A stretch of 64,000 nt of DNA from Oxytricha trifallax (lineage: Eukaryota; Ciliophora; Spirotrichea; Sporadotrichida; Oxytrichidae), in assembly GCA_000711775.1 (NCBI GenBank), contig ARYC01000105.1, positions 1-64,000 of the forward strand, in the 5' to 3' direction. Position 1 is the first letter of the stretch; every line of letters starts with the position of its first letter. A model generated the notes under the pieces. The model was not told where the DNA came from. It searched no databases and saw only the letters and a list, made by a program, of their open reading frames with translations. Positions 47,478 to 59,130 of the stretch are shown piece after piece. The position numbers were made by a program, and so were the translations under genes.

Positions 47478-48260
47478 ATGATATCAGCATTTATCGTTGA
47501 ATAGGCAAGTATACTAGCCATTCCAACAATCCTAGCGTTAATATTTGAAGCATATTACTATATGTAGAATGCTAGTTCTTACTAATGATAATTGCACTTA
47601 TTATAATAGAATTGAAGAAATTATCAGTAATTTTTAAACTTACTTAATTTAATTATTTTGATAAATTTGTTAAATTTATTATTTGCATCTATAACTTTAC
47701 CAATAACAAAATCACGATCATAAATCGCAAATTATCCAGACTTATCTCTTCAAAACATTTGGTTAACTAATCTTTTCTACATACTTTTTCACAGTATTGA
47801 ATTAAATTTAAATGCTGTATTTAGTTTAATAAACATAACACACCATCAAGGTCATCTATTTGACTAGCTTTACATTTAGCGTCTTATCATATCTTCACCT
47901 ACTAAATATTTTCATCCTCATACACGATATGATCATCTTATACCTGAAGAATCAGTTGTACTTACATTTCAAAGCAATTTAAATTTATTTTAAATCACAA
48001 ATTAAATTATATAGAATATGAAATTTTCATATACAATATCTTGTTGAATGAGTTCTATTTTGCTAGTTTTGAATTTGCTGCTTTCAATCTAAATCCTATC
48101 AGAGTAAAATTGCAAACAGAGACTTCTCATCTGCTGGTGAATTTGAGTCTCAGTTGATGTTGAAGTGACTATTTATTTATGCAAAAAATCGACCAATTAC
48201 TAAAGGAGTTGACAGCTATCCTGTTGCACAAATCTGCATGAAAGACATCAACAAGTTAGT
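47478..48260 (+). pseudogene. Host-like gene tracts 3-5
   Basis: 47478-47590 reads MISAFIVEQASILAIPTIL with one hydrophobic segment. 47811-48055 reads AVFSLINITHHQGHLFDQLY, HPHTRYDHLIPEESVVLTF without TGA. 48120-48260 reads DFSSAGEFESQLMLK and NRPITKGVDSYPVAQICMKD. All plus strand and in ciliate code, separated by AT-rich DNA. Probably segments of one locus. Confidence 0.38.
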
Positions 48261-48343
48261 CATCTAAATATAATTTTTATTATATATAATATTAAAATAT
48301 AAATGAACTTCCTTGACATTGAATATTCTTGAAGATCAGAAGC

Positions 48344-48688
48344 ATGGAGATAAAGATAAATAGCACAAGCAGAGTGATCAAGGATAAAGATACTGAGACA
48401 CAGCGTTGAAATGAGAAGTAATGCACAGCAACACTAATTAGTGGAGAGAATGGAACACAAACCCCAAGTAGTGACATTCAATTTAAGAACTTAAATGATA
48501 GTTTCATCAAGAAGAGTAATTTTACATTTAAACTTGAAAAAGAGAACGGAGAACAAGAAGAAAAGTTCTGCGAATCTGTTTTAGACTTAACTGAGCTTGA
48601 AAGCTGTCTATTTATTAAGAAATAGGCAATTAAACACAGAGAAGAAGAGGAAACGTCAAGTGATTTTAAGCAGAAAGGCAGATAATGA
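48344..48688 (+). pseudogene. Host-like gene tract 6, acidic 114 codons
   Basis: ATG 48344 (MEIKINSTSRVIKDKDTETQ) to TGA 48686-48688 with one internal TGA (48407-48409). After it 92 codons are uninterrupted: SGENGTQTPSSDIQFKNLND, EQEEKFCESVLDLTELESCL, HREEEETSSDFKQKGRQ. Acidic, Ser/Glu-rich, with a soluble or disordered character. Confidence 0.45.
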
Positions 48689-49129
48689 TAATTAATAATG
48701 TGAAATGATGGAAATGCACAATTAAACAAAGGAAGTGGCAATAATTGAGAATGAACGACATTGACTGAGAACAGTTAGAATAAAAGAAATAGTATATATA
48801 CGTTTATGTTTAATTAAAATAATGAAAATAAAAAATGGAATTATTAATAGTAATGTGATTAAAATTAAATTTAAATACATATTTATTAACTAAAAGTTAT
48901 ATTTGTGTTTAAGTAATCTCTCCATTAACTTTAAGTTAATCCTTATAATATATAAGATAATATATAAAATACTAAATACCTTAGCAATTTGATAAAACAC
49001 ATCTTAATTATAATTGCTCTGCAATACTAATCAATTAATAACAGTAGAATAGCATTATAATCATTAAGTCCATTGAAAATACTCTATCATTTGGAGAAAT
49101 AATTTACAGTAGCTGGAGATGAATGAGTT

Positions 49130-49260
49130 CTATGAAAGGAGTAAGTAAAGTTTACAATCAATTGATTCTTGGCCTCTAAAGTCTGCTTTCATTTGTAGAA
49201 TCCTTGAAATATCAAATGCATCTAGCTCATCCTCTTTCGTGAAGTATTAACTACTTCTAC
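49130..49260 (-). pseudogene. Short minus-strand tract
   Basis: Reads FTKEDELDAFDISRILQMKA and DFRGQESIDCKLYLL without TGA. It is inverted relative to the neighbouring plus-strand tracts, as a scrambled segment would be. Confidence 0.35.
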
Positions 49261-49559
49261 AAACTTAATGGTAGCAATAACTAATATAAATAAATATTGT
49301 AAGTTATATTAATTTAATATAATTTAATTTAAAAAATAATAAGTAATGCACAATCTACATTGATATCATCGCCTTGCTGGTAATATCAACCAGGCACTCC
49401 TTCTTTATCAATTGCTTTCTGTTTATAACGAACAAAGGTTTAATAGTTGCAGTTATCATTAGCATTAAAAAACAATATTATATATTATAAACATCTAGCA
49501 AAGCAACTAAAACTAATTAAACTGATGTTGACCTAAGTAACTATAAATTAATTAACTTA

Positions 49560-50562
49560 TTGTGTGGCCCTCCCTGTTAATTTCATTTAAACAAATGGAT
49601 GAAACTTCCGAGGAGTGCGCGTAAAAGACTTGGATTATAAGAGAACATGGCCATATTGTAAATATTATTTCTCCTGATTGTCATACTTATTCGAAGAATA
49701 TAAAAATCTAGAGATCTAGAGTTTATCATTATAAAGTGATTAATATTTGTAAAAATTCAATAATATTCTAGTTTAATTTTGCATTAATCAACATTAAACT
49801 ATCTAAATAATCACATGGAAAAGAGTTGGGTGAGTGATAGAAACTAAAACAAGTTCAAATAAAATAAGTAGGCAATTTATTCAACTAAAGGCTAAAATCA
49901 TAAATAGCATGTTGGTAAACGACACAACCAAAATTATTTAGAGAAAATAGTCATATTATAATAATTTATTATTTAGTTTTCATGATATAGTATTCGTGGA
50001 TATTGAATGTTATATGACAAGTAGAACTGTTAGAATTAATAACATAAATTCATTATTATAAAAAAAATATACAATAAATAATAGTATAAAGTATGCGGTG
50101 ATATAGTGGGTGCTATTTTAAATTCAAATTCAAATTATTTATTGTATCTTAATTATATTATGAGATATGGTAGCTTCTAAGAGATTAACAATATTACAAT
50201 TTACATATATAGGGAGGTCATCACAAAGTTGACGCTACCAAATTATTTGAGTGATTCTTATTAAATTTTAATCCTAATTAAAGTTAAGCTTCAACAGTTA
50301 TAAATAGTGATCTCCCTTAAAAACTAGAATAATCTAGGATGATATGAAATACTTAACAAGTACTAATCACACCCAGTGATGATACCATTAAGTAAGTGCT
50401 TCTAGTGGGAAGCATGACAGTTATGCGTGCGTGGAGAGGAAGTGGAGAGTGAAGGCATAGATGACTTTGCCAATTACTGTAACACCATTGCAAGTATCAA
50501 CATCAAAAGGCTATCATAGTACACCAATAGCTTTATAAATATATCAGCAATCATGTGACATA
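49560..50562 (+). pseudogene. Further plus-strand host-like tracts
   Basis: 49575-49740 reads NFRGVRVKDLDYKRTWPYCK, LSYLFEEYKNLEIQSL. 49815-49983 reads MEKSWVSDRNQNKFKQNKQA, HKQHVGKRHNQNYLEK. 50424-50559 reads LCVRGEEVESEGIDDFANYC, NTIASINIKRLSQYTNSF. AT-rich DNA separates them. They are probably a continuation of the 45.7-48.7 kb locus. Confidence 0.38.
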
Positions 50563-50631
50563 TTTCAATTAATCTTTGTTTCATTGTGAGTTAAAAGGTC
50601 ATGATGTGGCAACTCCATTAGAGCTGAAAAT

Positions 50632-51183
50632 GAGTAAAATTTGTATTAATTACTAAGAATGAAAGTATAATCAAGTTTTTCACTATAGAATTTATTAACA
50701 TATTACTAATTAAATAATTAAAATCGCAGTAAAACTCAAACGATCAATTATATTTGAGTTAAAGTGCGGAATAAAATATAAAATAAATTTAATTTATGAT
50801 CAATTATAAAAATGACATATCGTTTATTGTAAACGACATTAGGTTTTTATCAATAAATAAATTCTTTAAATATCACATTATTTATATTAAAATTTATTTT
50901 ATATTTTAAAAACTAATCAACTAAAAAGTAAAATATATCAATTTTTTATGCGATAACATTTATGAATTAAAACCTAATGTCGTTTACAATAAACGATATG
51001 TCATTTTTATAATTGATCATAAATTAAATTTATTTTATATTTTATTCGCACTTTAACTAAAATTTAATTGATCGTTTGAGTTGTACTGCGATTTTAATTA
51101 TTTAATTAGTAATATGTTTCTAAATACTATAGTGAGATACTTGATTATTCTTTCATTCTTAGTGATTAATACAATATTTACTC
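50632..51183. mobile_element. Foldback element with ~210-bp arms
   Basis: Arm 1 (50632-50847) and arm 2 (50969-51183) are reverse complements with scattered mismatches, from GAGTAAA...TTGTATTAAT at the outer edge to CGACATTAGGTTTT at the inner edge. The 121-bp loop is AT-rich. Non-coding. More diverged than the foldback at 32.7 kb. Confidence 0.8.
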
Positions 51184-51234
51184 GCTGGTATAAGCGCAAA
51201 GATTGAATGAGTAGAAGGGATAGAACATTTTGTA

Positions 51235-51562
51235 TTCACTAAACTTCTACTTTGACTCTCTTGGCAAGTGAGTCTGCTCTTTGGTGCGATGAAGTCATAT
51301 TGAATCTACAAAATACCAGAGTGCAAGGGAATTCTATTGATTAAGAAGCGGACTAATGCTACAAGTACTGTAAACTGCAAAATACCTCTGACACATTTTT
51401 TATAAGTGGACTCCATCTTTATTGATATCCTAGATAATAGGAGAATCCGGGGAGTCAACCTACACTTCAAGATAGAGGAAAGCACTCAGTCAAGAGAGGA
51501 AAAGAGCGGCAGCCCTAGGATGTCTATTACTTAGCTTAGTTAAATTGTGGTGCTTACACAGT
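51235..51562 (+). pseudogene. Paralogous copy of the 35-kb tract, abutting TBE-C
   Basis: Reads SALWCDEVILNLQNTRVQGN, QEADQCYKYCKLQNTSD, KHSVKRGKERQPQDVYYL. Nucleotide alignment with 35040-35330 is evident (GGTGCGA-GAAGTC, GATAGAG-AA-GCACTCA). TBE-C is inserted at its end. Confidence 0.45.
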
Positions 51563-51687
51563 CAAAACCCCAAAACCCCTTATAATGAGGTTTATAAGTG
51601 CTTTGATTTGTAGGAAATTTGTTAGGGGTTGGGGTTATTGATAGCTTTTAATGTGAATTTTATAGTAAATGTATTTAATTTAATCAC

Positions 51688-52710
51688 TCAAAATGAACTT
51701 TTGGATCATTGGTAGAGGTCTGAAGCTTATTTTACTCAACCACTCTTCTATCTATTCTATTGAAATGTCTGATCATATTTTCGGCTTCCTCTGTGTTTAT
51801 CCAAAAATTGCTTTATTTTTTGCTTCGCATCATTTTCACACCTTGTTGAATAGCAATCGTTGCGAAGCATATCGCACTTTATTATTATTGCTTCCATTTC
51901 CACAAATACCATTGAAAGTTTTCATCTCTCCAGTCTTCTTTTTCTGGATAATAGCCTGCAGTTACCATTACACTTCCTAACCTTGACACATCCACCCTTA
52001 ATGTTCTGTTGAAGTCAATAATCTACTCTAAAAGTGAGAAATTTATCATAATATTCTCAGGCTTCAAATATCTATGAATAAAGCCTAACTTATGATGCTC
52101 TTTTATACCTTGTAAGGTTTAAGTTGCTATATAAGCAAGCTAATTATGATTCCTTTGATCAGCAATGAAATCTCTTAGGGTCTTTTCATATACTGGGAGT
52201 CTAAAAGTTACATGATCCTTGGCAAGTAGAACAGCATCTAGCTTGATTAAGTAACTACACTCTTTGAACATTGCTTGAATGAGTTCTTGATACTCATTTG
52301 TAAACTCCATCTAATATTTATCATCACTTAAGAGATAGTTGAAGGGATAAGCCTTGCATGCGTATTGATGGTCATTGATAACTTTCTTATCAAAAGAGTG
52401 TTCTAAAATATAATAGCTTTAAAGTGAAGTATCTAGGTCAATTTAGGCAAGAACAGGAATATTTTTATACTGAATTTTAATCATAATCTTTGTTATTTCA
52501 GATGCTAATATGTTGCGTGATTTCTTCACATATTCTGACTCACTAGCTTGTTCGAGTTCTACCACTTTCGAAGATTCTCTTGCTTTTCTTTTGTTTATTA
52601 GCTTCGATTCATCTTCATTCTTTTCAAACTTTCTTTTTAGCTTTTTAAAGAGGTCCTCCTCATTAAGTACCTACCAATTAACATTTAGAAATATGGAACT
52701 AAAACAGTAG
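51688..52710 (-). pseudogene. TBE-C kinase-like gene, zinc fingers deleted
   Basis: Retains the basic linker (NEEDLFKKLKRKFEKNEDE), YACKAYPFNYLLSDDKYQME, FIHRYLKPENIMIN (catalytic HRD is HRY here), IIDFNRTL, GYYPEKEDWRDENFQW. No C2H2 finger and no clear start. Together with the HRY change this suggests a non-functional copy. DFN is kept. Confidence 0.75.
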
Positions 52711-52776
52711 AAATTAATATCAATCTCTCAAGCTTGAAACCAGTTCTCAAAACCTATTCCATATCCTACTTAGAGG

Positions 52777-52800
52777 TTGACCTCCTGTATGATGCCCATA
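52777..52800. promoter_or_regulatory. Conserved upstream element of TBE 22-kDa gene
   Basis: Minus-strand TATGGGCATCATACAGGAGG followed by TCAA, 83-106 bp upstream of the 22-kDa start, matching TBE-B (30481-30504) and partly TBE-A (701-723). It survives although the rest of the intergenic region is deleted. Confidence 0.5.
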
Positions 52801-52882
52801 TTTAATAGAAAGTTTTACAGAGGTATATAATTGAAATCAATATACTTAAAGTTGAATATCATTTCTTAGATCTGTAAACAAG

Positions 52883-53669
52883 ATGGAGTCAATGAATGAT
52901 GCAATGAAAAGAGTGCAAGCACAAGAATTGATTCAAAGATTTAGAAGCAAGGAGGATTTGCATCTCTACCTGCTGCAGCAAGGTAATGAACTCATAGTAG
53001 CTAATCTTTATTATGTAGTTGGTTTGTTCATGCCAACGATGGAAGATACTAAAATATTTTTTCTAGAGCGATACTCTGCGAAGAGAAGAAAGCTTTGAAA
53101 ACTTAAGACGTAAAGATTGCAGAGATTCCAAACTATCCAGAAATCTCTGTGACTAACTTAAATGATGATACTATGAATGACCCAGAGGTTTCGCAGTACC
53201 TACCTACTAAGAAGCAGTTGTCAAATATACTACCTGAAAGATACTATTTCTTTGGCATACTTGCAACAATAAAAGGTGATTACTTGAAAGAAATTAATCA
53301 AGAATCTTATAAGAAAAGCTACAGCATCTCATCAGAAGATAAGGACAAACAAAAGATAAAGATAAGTGGAGCTGGCTATCAGAGCTGCAGAAACACCCTT
53401 ATATTTCAAGTAAGATTTGGAGCTTAGCTCTTTAGAAAAATCTGGTACTGCCATCTTATTGATGAAGGAATATATCATGCTTCACAGAGAGCGGAAAGTC
53501 GCAGACAAAGTATAAAGTTAGCAAGAGACTTTATTCAAATTTTAAGACTCCAGAGTCAATGAACAAAGATGCTGGAGCTGGCAGCAAGAGAAGAAACCTA
53601 GGCCCAAGCAAGCATTAAGAGGAAGAAAAGAAAGAGAAGCCAGTTCCTACGAAAGAATTTTAAATGTGA
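52883..53669 (+). CDS. TBE-C 22-kDa protein
   Basis: ATG 52883 (MESMNDAMKRVQAQELIQRF) to TGA 53667-53669. A 36-nt intron (52983-53018) joins LLQQ to VGLFMPTMED. Then IAEIPNYPEISVTNLNDDTM, LPTKKQLSNILPERYYFFGI, and a basic tail GPSKHQEEEKKEKPVP. Phase changes occur at a poly-T run (about 53060) and near 53545; otherwise open with Gln TAA/TAG. Confidence 0.8.
52983..53018 (+). other. 36-nt intron in TBE-C 22-kDa gene
   Basis: GTAATGAACTC...TTATGTAG. Same length and position as TBE-A and TBE-B. Confidence 0.75.
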
Positions 53670-53678
53670 CTTATATAT

Positions 53679-54738
53679 TCATTAATTTAACTATAAAACT
53701 TATTTGTATACATTCACTCTCCATTCTTTGGCACACTTTTAAGCCAATCAATTATCTACTCTCTTCGCTGAACATTTAATTAAGTCTACTGTATCGATAT
53801 GTAGGTCATGCATTAAGTGGTATAGAAGCAGTTTCTTCTAATGACCTTTCAATATACCCCAGTAGAACTCAATTCCATTAAATTAAAGACTGTAAGGTAC
53901 TTTAACTGGCGTTATTTTAAGTTGTTCATAACTCTTCCTTGTTTCTTTAGTCATATGAACAGAAAGATTATCAACAAACAGTATAATCTCTTATTCAGGG
54001 TACTTCTCTCCCACCTGCTCTAAGAACTTGATATGCTGCTTTGTCTTAATTGAGCGAGGATGAATAACATAAGTTTCCAAACCAGAATCCTCGCTAATAT
54101 CTCCAAAAATTGCCATTGTCTATACCTTGACTTTCTAGTCATATACATTTATATACTATGCTCTTATACCAATACTTCTAGATGAAAGTTTTGAAGGTAA
54201 ACACAGCCTTGTTAGCATGTATAAACTTATAATTATTCTATTAAGCTCTCTGCATTTAATTATAAATACAATTTAGGTTATTGTTGTAAAATGGCAGAGT
54301 GTAATCAATCACTCTCTTGATACGATTTACACCTTTGTAAGAGATACCATTTCGTTTATAGATGTTGGCAACAGACCTATGCAGAGATCTTCATCTCAGG
54401 AAACTGGCGGTGAAACATAGTAGCTCGTTGGCCGAGATAGATGTGAGCCCAATACTTCAAAGTTTTCTCATTAATAAGATAGTCAATATACTTCTATAAA
54501 AACTTTGACTTCCTCTATGGCTTGTAATTCAGCTTTTATTGCTTTTGTTTAAAAGCTATAAGGCAGTGGGAACGAGCAGTAATGGACTTCGCTTTAATAG
54601 CAGTGCTATAAATTTATAGTTTAGTACTGGTTTTACTTATTCACTGTATAGCACACTTCTATATCGCTGTTTAAACACTAAATCTATATATTCTTCATCA
54701 TAAATATACCCCAAAAGCTTGCTATTTTTATCTTGCAT
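53679..54738 (-). CDS. TBE-C 42-kDa DDE transposase
   Basis: Start at 54738 (MQDKNSKLLGYIYDEEYIDL). From about 54150 to TGA 53681-53679 the frame is continuous: INVYDQKVKV, TYVIHPRSIKTKQHIKFLEQ, LFVDNLSVHMTKETRK (second Asp), VKVPYSLQFNGIEFYWGILK (Glu), HDLHIDTVDLIKCSAKRVD. The first catalytic block reads IHANKAVF where TBE-B has IHADEAVF, so the first Asp is lost. N-terminal half has phase changes. Tail-to-tail with the 22-kDa gene, 9 bp apart. Confidence 0.83.
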
Positions 54739-55115
54739 TAAATTAATAACCCCAACCCATAGCAAATTCCTTACAAATCAAAGCACTTATAAACCTCATT
54801 AAGGGGTTTTGGGTTTTGAATCTGAGAACAGGAAATGTACTTAAGACGCTGACTAAATATTAAAGGGTTGTATTTGAAATATTGTTGTCGAATTATCTCA
54901 GCTCCTGGGATAATTGTCTAGTGGGACATGACAACTCACTAGATTTATTAATAGATAATCAAGTGTGGCTCCTGGGAGTCCTCAGTTAAACAGTTGTCTC
55001 CTACTTCTTTTGCATTTTTTTAAATTCATGATTCAAAGAAGAAAATGTCAAGACATGCTGACCTGATAATCAAAATGATTAGTCACTCTCAATATGGTTC
55101 CTTAAGTAGCACTAG

Positions 55116-55556
55116 ATGACAACGATAATATGGTGTTCCAAACTTTACTACAAGAGATACAGAGATGAGCAGTGCAAGATGTATGCCTAGAACAAGACAT
55201 AATACAGATTTCTCTTCCCACTCAATGCCAATATGATACTAGAAGACTCCTTTATCATGGATCTGTCAAGAAGGATGTCTACAACCTTTCAATACTTACT
55301 ACTATTCAAAAGGAAAACAACGAACACTTCAGATATCACATGGATGAACGAGTAGAAGAACATTAACATTCCAACAGTGTTGCTTGTGATTAATATGTAT
55401 ATACACCAAACAATTTATATATCAGCAATGAGAGCGAAGTCAATTAGCTCATTAATCATAATGATTAACAAACAGATGAATGTTGACAAGGATTAGCTTA
55501 TGAATATTAACAAATCTTTGAGCTGTTATATATTTGTTTAAAATTTTACTATGTGA
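55116..55556 (+). CDS. Host-like tract with two overlapping open frames
   Basis: Frame a: ATG 55116 to TGA 55554-55556, 146 codons, no TGA (MTTIIWCSKLYYKRYRDEQ..., many Met/Ile). Frame b: 55169 to TGA 55484-55486 (LYHGSVKKDVYNLSILTTIQ, HFRYHMDERVEEHQHSNSVA, YTPNNLYISNESEVNQLINH), with the more natural acidic/polar composition but no ATG at its start. I favour frame b as a destined segment. Unknown product. Confidence 0.42.
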
Positions 55557-55559
55557 AAG

Positions 55560-58515
55560 CTTTTTTTATTCTTCATAATGATTTTATTTTATATAATTTC
55601 TCAATTTTCATTTTAATTTTCTTTCTTCTTATTAATGAGCTATTTATTATTGCCTTATGATTTTTTCTATATTCTTTTTATATTATAAGCATCGTAAAAA
55701 ATGAATGTGTCTTTTTATTTTAAACTAAAGTTTATCTTATATATATTATTTTAGTAATAATTTGACAATGCTTATTTATATTTATCACTTTTAAATTTAT
55801 TTAAATTTTTCTTTTATTTAATTATTAATTGAATGTAAATCTATTTTTATATTTGAAATAATATTTATATGAATTTTCTTATTAATTTATATTCTCATCC
55901 TTTATTATTCTATAATTTTAATTTGGCTATTAAAATGTTTTTAATATTAAACTTTAATAATTTTTAATTAAAAATTAAATAAAATTTAACTTATTACTTT
56001 TCTTATTTATCCCTTTATATAAAGCCCTAATTTCATTTCACTATACACATAATTAATTCAATTATTCTTTCAATATTGATATATTCTAGGTTTGGTTTAA
56101 AAATGATAGTATCATAGGGGAGGGTAGAACAATTAAATACTTCATATAAAATTTTTACTCAATTTGCTAAACTATCTATTATCCTGATGTCTTTATCAGA
56201 AGAAATATATATTATATATTATATTGAGATACTTATCTTCGACTTCGTTCCTCAAATACATTCTATGACTTTAAATATGTTTAATTAATAATTTATTTAT
56301 TATATAATTTTTAATTTATGTTCCATTTAAGTTTATCCAAGTACATCGCGTTGTAAGATATAAACCATCGTGAAAAATAATATATTTTGTTCACATATTT
56401 CTAGTATAATTTAAATATATAAAATTATTCTTACAGTGTATTCGTATTTTTATTTTTATCATAAATATTCTGTATCTATGCATTTTATTTTTATTATAGA
56501 ATTATAATTAACTATGCCTGATTTATAATTAAGTATTTAGAAGTATCCATTACTATTTTTGATAGATTGTTGAGTTATCTTTGAATAATAATCAATGAGA
56601 TCATTAGTCTGGTCTATATTAATTTGAAATTCTATTTAATTTGAATAATTTGATATAATTATATGATGTTATTTTTAATGATTTATCAGCTTAAATGTAA
56701 TTTCTCAGCTATTAATAATTTTAATATATCATTAATGCTAACTTTCTTGTATATCAAATTCTAAGGTATCAATTTTTTTAAAAAAGGGTATAAGTTACTA
56801 TAAGTTCTTGATCTCTTAAATAACTTTTCTTAAATTATATTAAAAAGATTTAAATAATTGATAATAATTGTATTTTTAATTTGAATAAATTTAAATATAA
56901 GTGAAATTTTATATTTTTTAAACTTAAAGTGCATTAAGATAATATTATTCTAAATTTTTGACTTATTGAATTATATGAATTATGCTTATGATTAATTTTA
57001 TAAATATAACCAAGGTGAATAAATCCGACCTATTTACAACAAATGGGAAGTGTATGGCGAATAATTTCTTATTTTTAGGAATTTATTTTTACTAAATTAA
57101 ATATAGTAATATCTACATTTAATGAATTTATATTAAATAATAAATTGTTCATATCTAATTAAACGTATAGAGATGAATTTGTCTTGAGGGGTGAGGATTT
57201 AAAGCATTTGTAAAGCCATAACTTTTAGCATGTATTAACTGAATACCTTGAATTTCTCTTAATTACCAGCAGATGGTAATACATTTAATTAATATTTATT
57301 TATATACTTCATGCATTTAAACTATTCACTTTGCGCTTTCATATAATTAAATTAATATAAATAAATAAATTTAATAGAAAATTAAAAGAATTTGCGATAA
57401 AACAAGAAGATTTATACATTTCTTAGGGCTCTTTTTCCAAAATAAATGCAATATTATATAAAATATCTTACCTGTTCTGCTATTATTGATAAAATACAAA
57501 AGAATTGTAAAAATTATTAGTTTTAAAACAAATAAACTGCCAAGTTTTTATAATGTTAAATCAAAATACATAATAAAAAGCGAGAAATAGAGAAAATGTG
57601 CGCTTTTTAAAAAGCAGTGAATAATATAAGTTTGTAATATACTAACAGTGATTATTTCAGAATTATTTTACTTATTATTTTCTAAAATGATTCTATTTGA
57701 GCGAAGCCAAATTAGTGAGGATGTTTAAAGTGCAATAGATACAAAAAAGTGCATTAATATAAAATCACTCTGCGATTTGATTAGATTCTTTTGGATATCA
57801 TTTTAATAATTGTAGGACTAAATTATAATTTAAAACCATTTTTTCAACAAGGATGTGAAATTAATTAACTTTTCTTGAAGATTGGTCCTAATAATGGGAA
57901 ATAAAAATATACTTACCATAAAATTTATCTGATATGTGCAAGCATTTTCACTTATAAAACAGGTAATGAATCATATTTCTTCATTTTTAATCATATTTAA
58001 AATAATAATATTTATATGTTTATTTGTGAATTTAAATAATTTTTAAATTTGAAATATTTATGATCGATAATAATTAGTATAAATAAATAAATTTAACAAA
58101 TATAAATATAATTATTATTAATTATTAGTTGTATTCCTCATGTTTATAGTTTTTATTTAGTAATATAACTATTATAATTTTAACGATGAAAATAATGTCA
58201 ATACTATTCTCTTTTTTTGATAAAACTATATTTGAAATTTAAAATACATTAATAAAAATAAGTTAATGAATTTTTTTATTTTTAAAAATACGGTTTTTAC
58301 AAATAATATAAAATCAGATGGGAGATCGTAAAATTATTATAAGACTTTATTAAATTCTTATATTTTGTCCTTTACAATCATTTTGTGAAAAATTTCTATG
58401 TTTAATTTAGAATAATTATTTTTGAATAATTCATTAATTTTTTAATAAAGATTCGTGAAAATTTTATGCATAAAAAATGTTGAAATGTATAATAAACAAT
58501 AATAACTAATTATGA
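55560..58515. other. Long AT-rich region
   Basis: Nearly 85 percent A+T, TTA/ATT-rich. A short GC-richer word CTATTTGAGCGAAGCCAAATT (57687-57707) resembles, inverted, GCTCCGCTCAAATAGAAT at 28292-28309, so a small dispersed repeat may end here. No gene. Confidence 0.45.
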
Positions 58516-58773
58516 GGATATTTTAAGGAATTTAGAAAGGTTTCAAAAACAATCTAATTAAGGAAGAATAAATGGGGCATCTAAGATAAGAGCCTTGTAG
58601 TTTTGGAGATTTTTGCCTACTCAGGTTTTAGAAAATGCCAATCTTATAATCAGGTTTTCATAGTGATCCCGTGCTACTAAGAATTGATTGAAAAGCAGGA
58701 TCTACTCTAATTCGAAAAATTTGACACATTCTTGAAAAAATAATTATCCTATTTAAATTGCAATTACATATGA
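58516..58773 (+). CDS. 85-aa uninterrupted host-like tract
   Basis: TGA-free from 58516 to TGA 58771-58773. Reads GYFKEFRKVSKTIQLRKNKW, DKSLVVLEIFAYSGFRKCQS, VIPCYQELIEKQDLLQFEKF. Contains five TAA/TAG Gln codons. Charged and amphipathic. Likely a macronuclear-destined segment; function unknown. Confidence 0.45.
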
Positions 58774-59130
58774 ACACTTTGCCTCTATCATAGTCAACTC
58801 ATTATTTATTTTTAATTTTTTATTAATTATTTGTTTCTCTTTTATTCATTTTATTATTTAAATTAAATCTTAGCAAGCTTAATTAATTTCGACTGTCGGA
58901 TAGAGCCATTGCTGTTTAACACTTAATAAGTGACTTCGCTTGGCTGTCGTGCTTATAATATTTAGAAAACATGATTTTACATGCTTTTGGCAAATTTCAA
59001 TTCCCGTGTTAAAGTTGTTGTGTAAATTTCATTGACAAAGTATTATATAGAAACTTTAATTTTGCTTTTAATTTTAGCAGAAATGCCCATAATGGATAAA
59101 TTGCTAAGAAATATTTTATTGTTAACTATT

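Larger units (their letters stand above)
51560..54821 (-). mobile_element. TBE-C, internally deleted telomere-bearing transposon
   Basis: Ends CAAAACCCCAAAACCCC (51563) and GGGGTTTTGGGTTTTG (54818); length 3256 bp, about 770 bp shorter than TBE-B. Terminal repeats of about 70 bp agree well (TTTATAAGTGCTTTGATTTG in both). Flanking trinucleotides are AGT and AAT (both ANT, one mismatch). Gene order is inverted relative to TBE-B: kinase (minus), 22-kDa (plus), transposase (minus). The zinc fingers and most of the divergent intergenic region are missing. Confidence 0.92.
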
